Source: an uncultured Collinsella sp. (GTDB lineage Bacteria; Actinomycetota; Coriobacteriia; Coriobacteriales; Coriobacteriaceae). Taken from it: DNA of 5,482 nt. Positions 5,430 to 5,482 of this stretch are shown in pieces. Position 1 is the first letter of the stretch. The number at the start of each line of letters is the position of its first letter. Below the pieces are notes generated by a model, which saw nothing but the letters and a program-made list of their open reading frames with translations, did not search any database and was not told the origin of the DNA. The position numbers were made by a program, and so were the translations under genes. The stretch covers positions 1 through 5,482 of the forward strand of contig URTZ01000139.1 of the NCBI GenBank assembly GCA_900550825.1. The letters are read 5' to 3'.

Positions 5430-5455
5430 GGTCAATTGGGCTGTTCTATTTGACC
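5430..5455. repeat. Short inverted repeat upstream of pflA
   Basis: GGTCAATT (5430-5437) and ATTTGACC (5448-5455) are inverted arms with one mismatch and a 10-base spacer, GGGCTGTTCT. It could be the terminator stem of an upstream gene, an operator, or a dispersed repeat; no T-run follows. The remaining bases to the window end show no assignable gene. Confidence 0.35.
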
Positions 5456-5482
5456 CCACGCAAGAACGGCGGGAAGGTTGTC

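Overview
This looks like a chromosomal segment of a fairly GC-rich gut actinobacterium, most likely Collinsella or a close relative in the Coriobacteriia. The protein style and GC content suggest this; no marker gene proves it. All six genes I can support lie on the minus strand, so transcription runs from right to left: pflA, a serine hydrolase, mtnN, yihA, a DUF3990 gene, then an HTH regulator gene.

Right part (about 2280-5482). pflA encodes the radical-SAM activase of pyruvate formate-lyase. It has its own 5' region, and no pflB is visible upstream in the window. About 300 bases of non-coding DNA rich in inverted repeats (4218-4524) separate it from a membrane-anchored penicillin-binding/beta-lactamase-like serine hydrolase that starts at GTG. 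That gene is followed by mtnN (MTA/SAH nucleosidase), which has a candidate promoter in the short gap before it.

Middle (1651-2279). yihA (EngB/YsxC), a 50S ribosome-assembly GTPase, lies 38 bp downstream of mtnN and is probably co-transcribed with it. A 19-bp hairpin with a following T-run ends this unit.

Left part (1-1620). Two overlapping genes of lower and more variable GC look like an accessory module. The first encodes a DUF3990 protein (ADP-ribosyltransferase-like superfamily). The second encodes an HTH_3/Xre regulator with a long extra N-terminal region. The order, the 35-bp overlap, the strong internal ribosome binding site and the large palindrome just upstream all fit a toxin-antitoxin or defence-type cassette that regulates itself. 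This is the most interesting part of the window. Bases 1-123 are GC-rich and open in several frames but cannot be assigned.

Functional links: PflA produces 5'-deoxyadenosine, which MtnN-type enzymes can clear, so the two core metabolic genes may be connected by chemistry although they are not in one obvious operon. No tRNA, rRNA, CRISPR array, transposase or integrase gene was seen.
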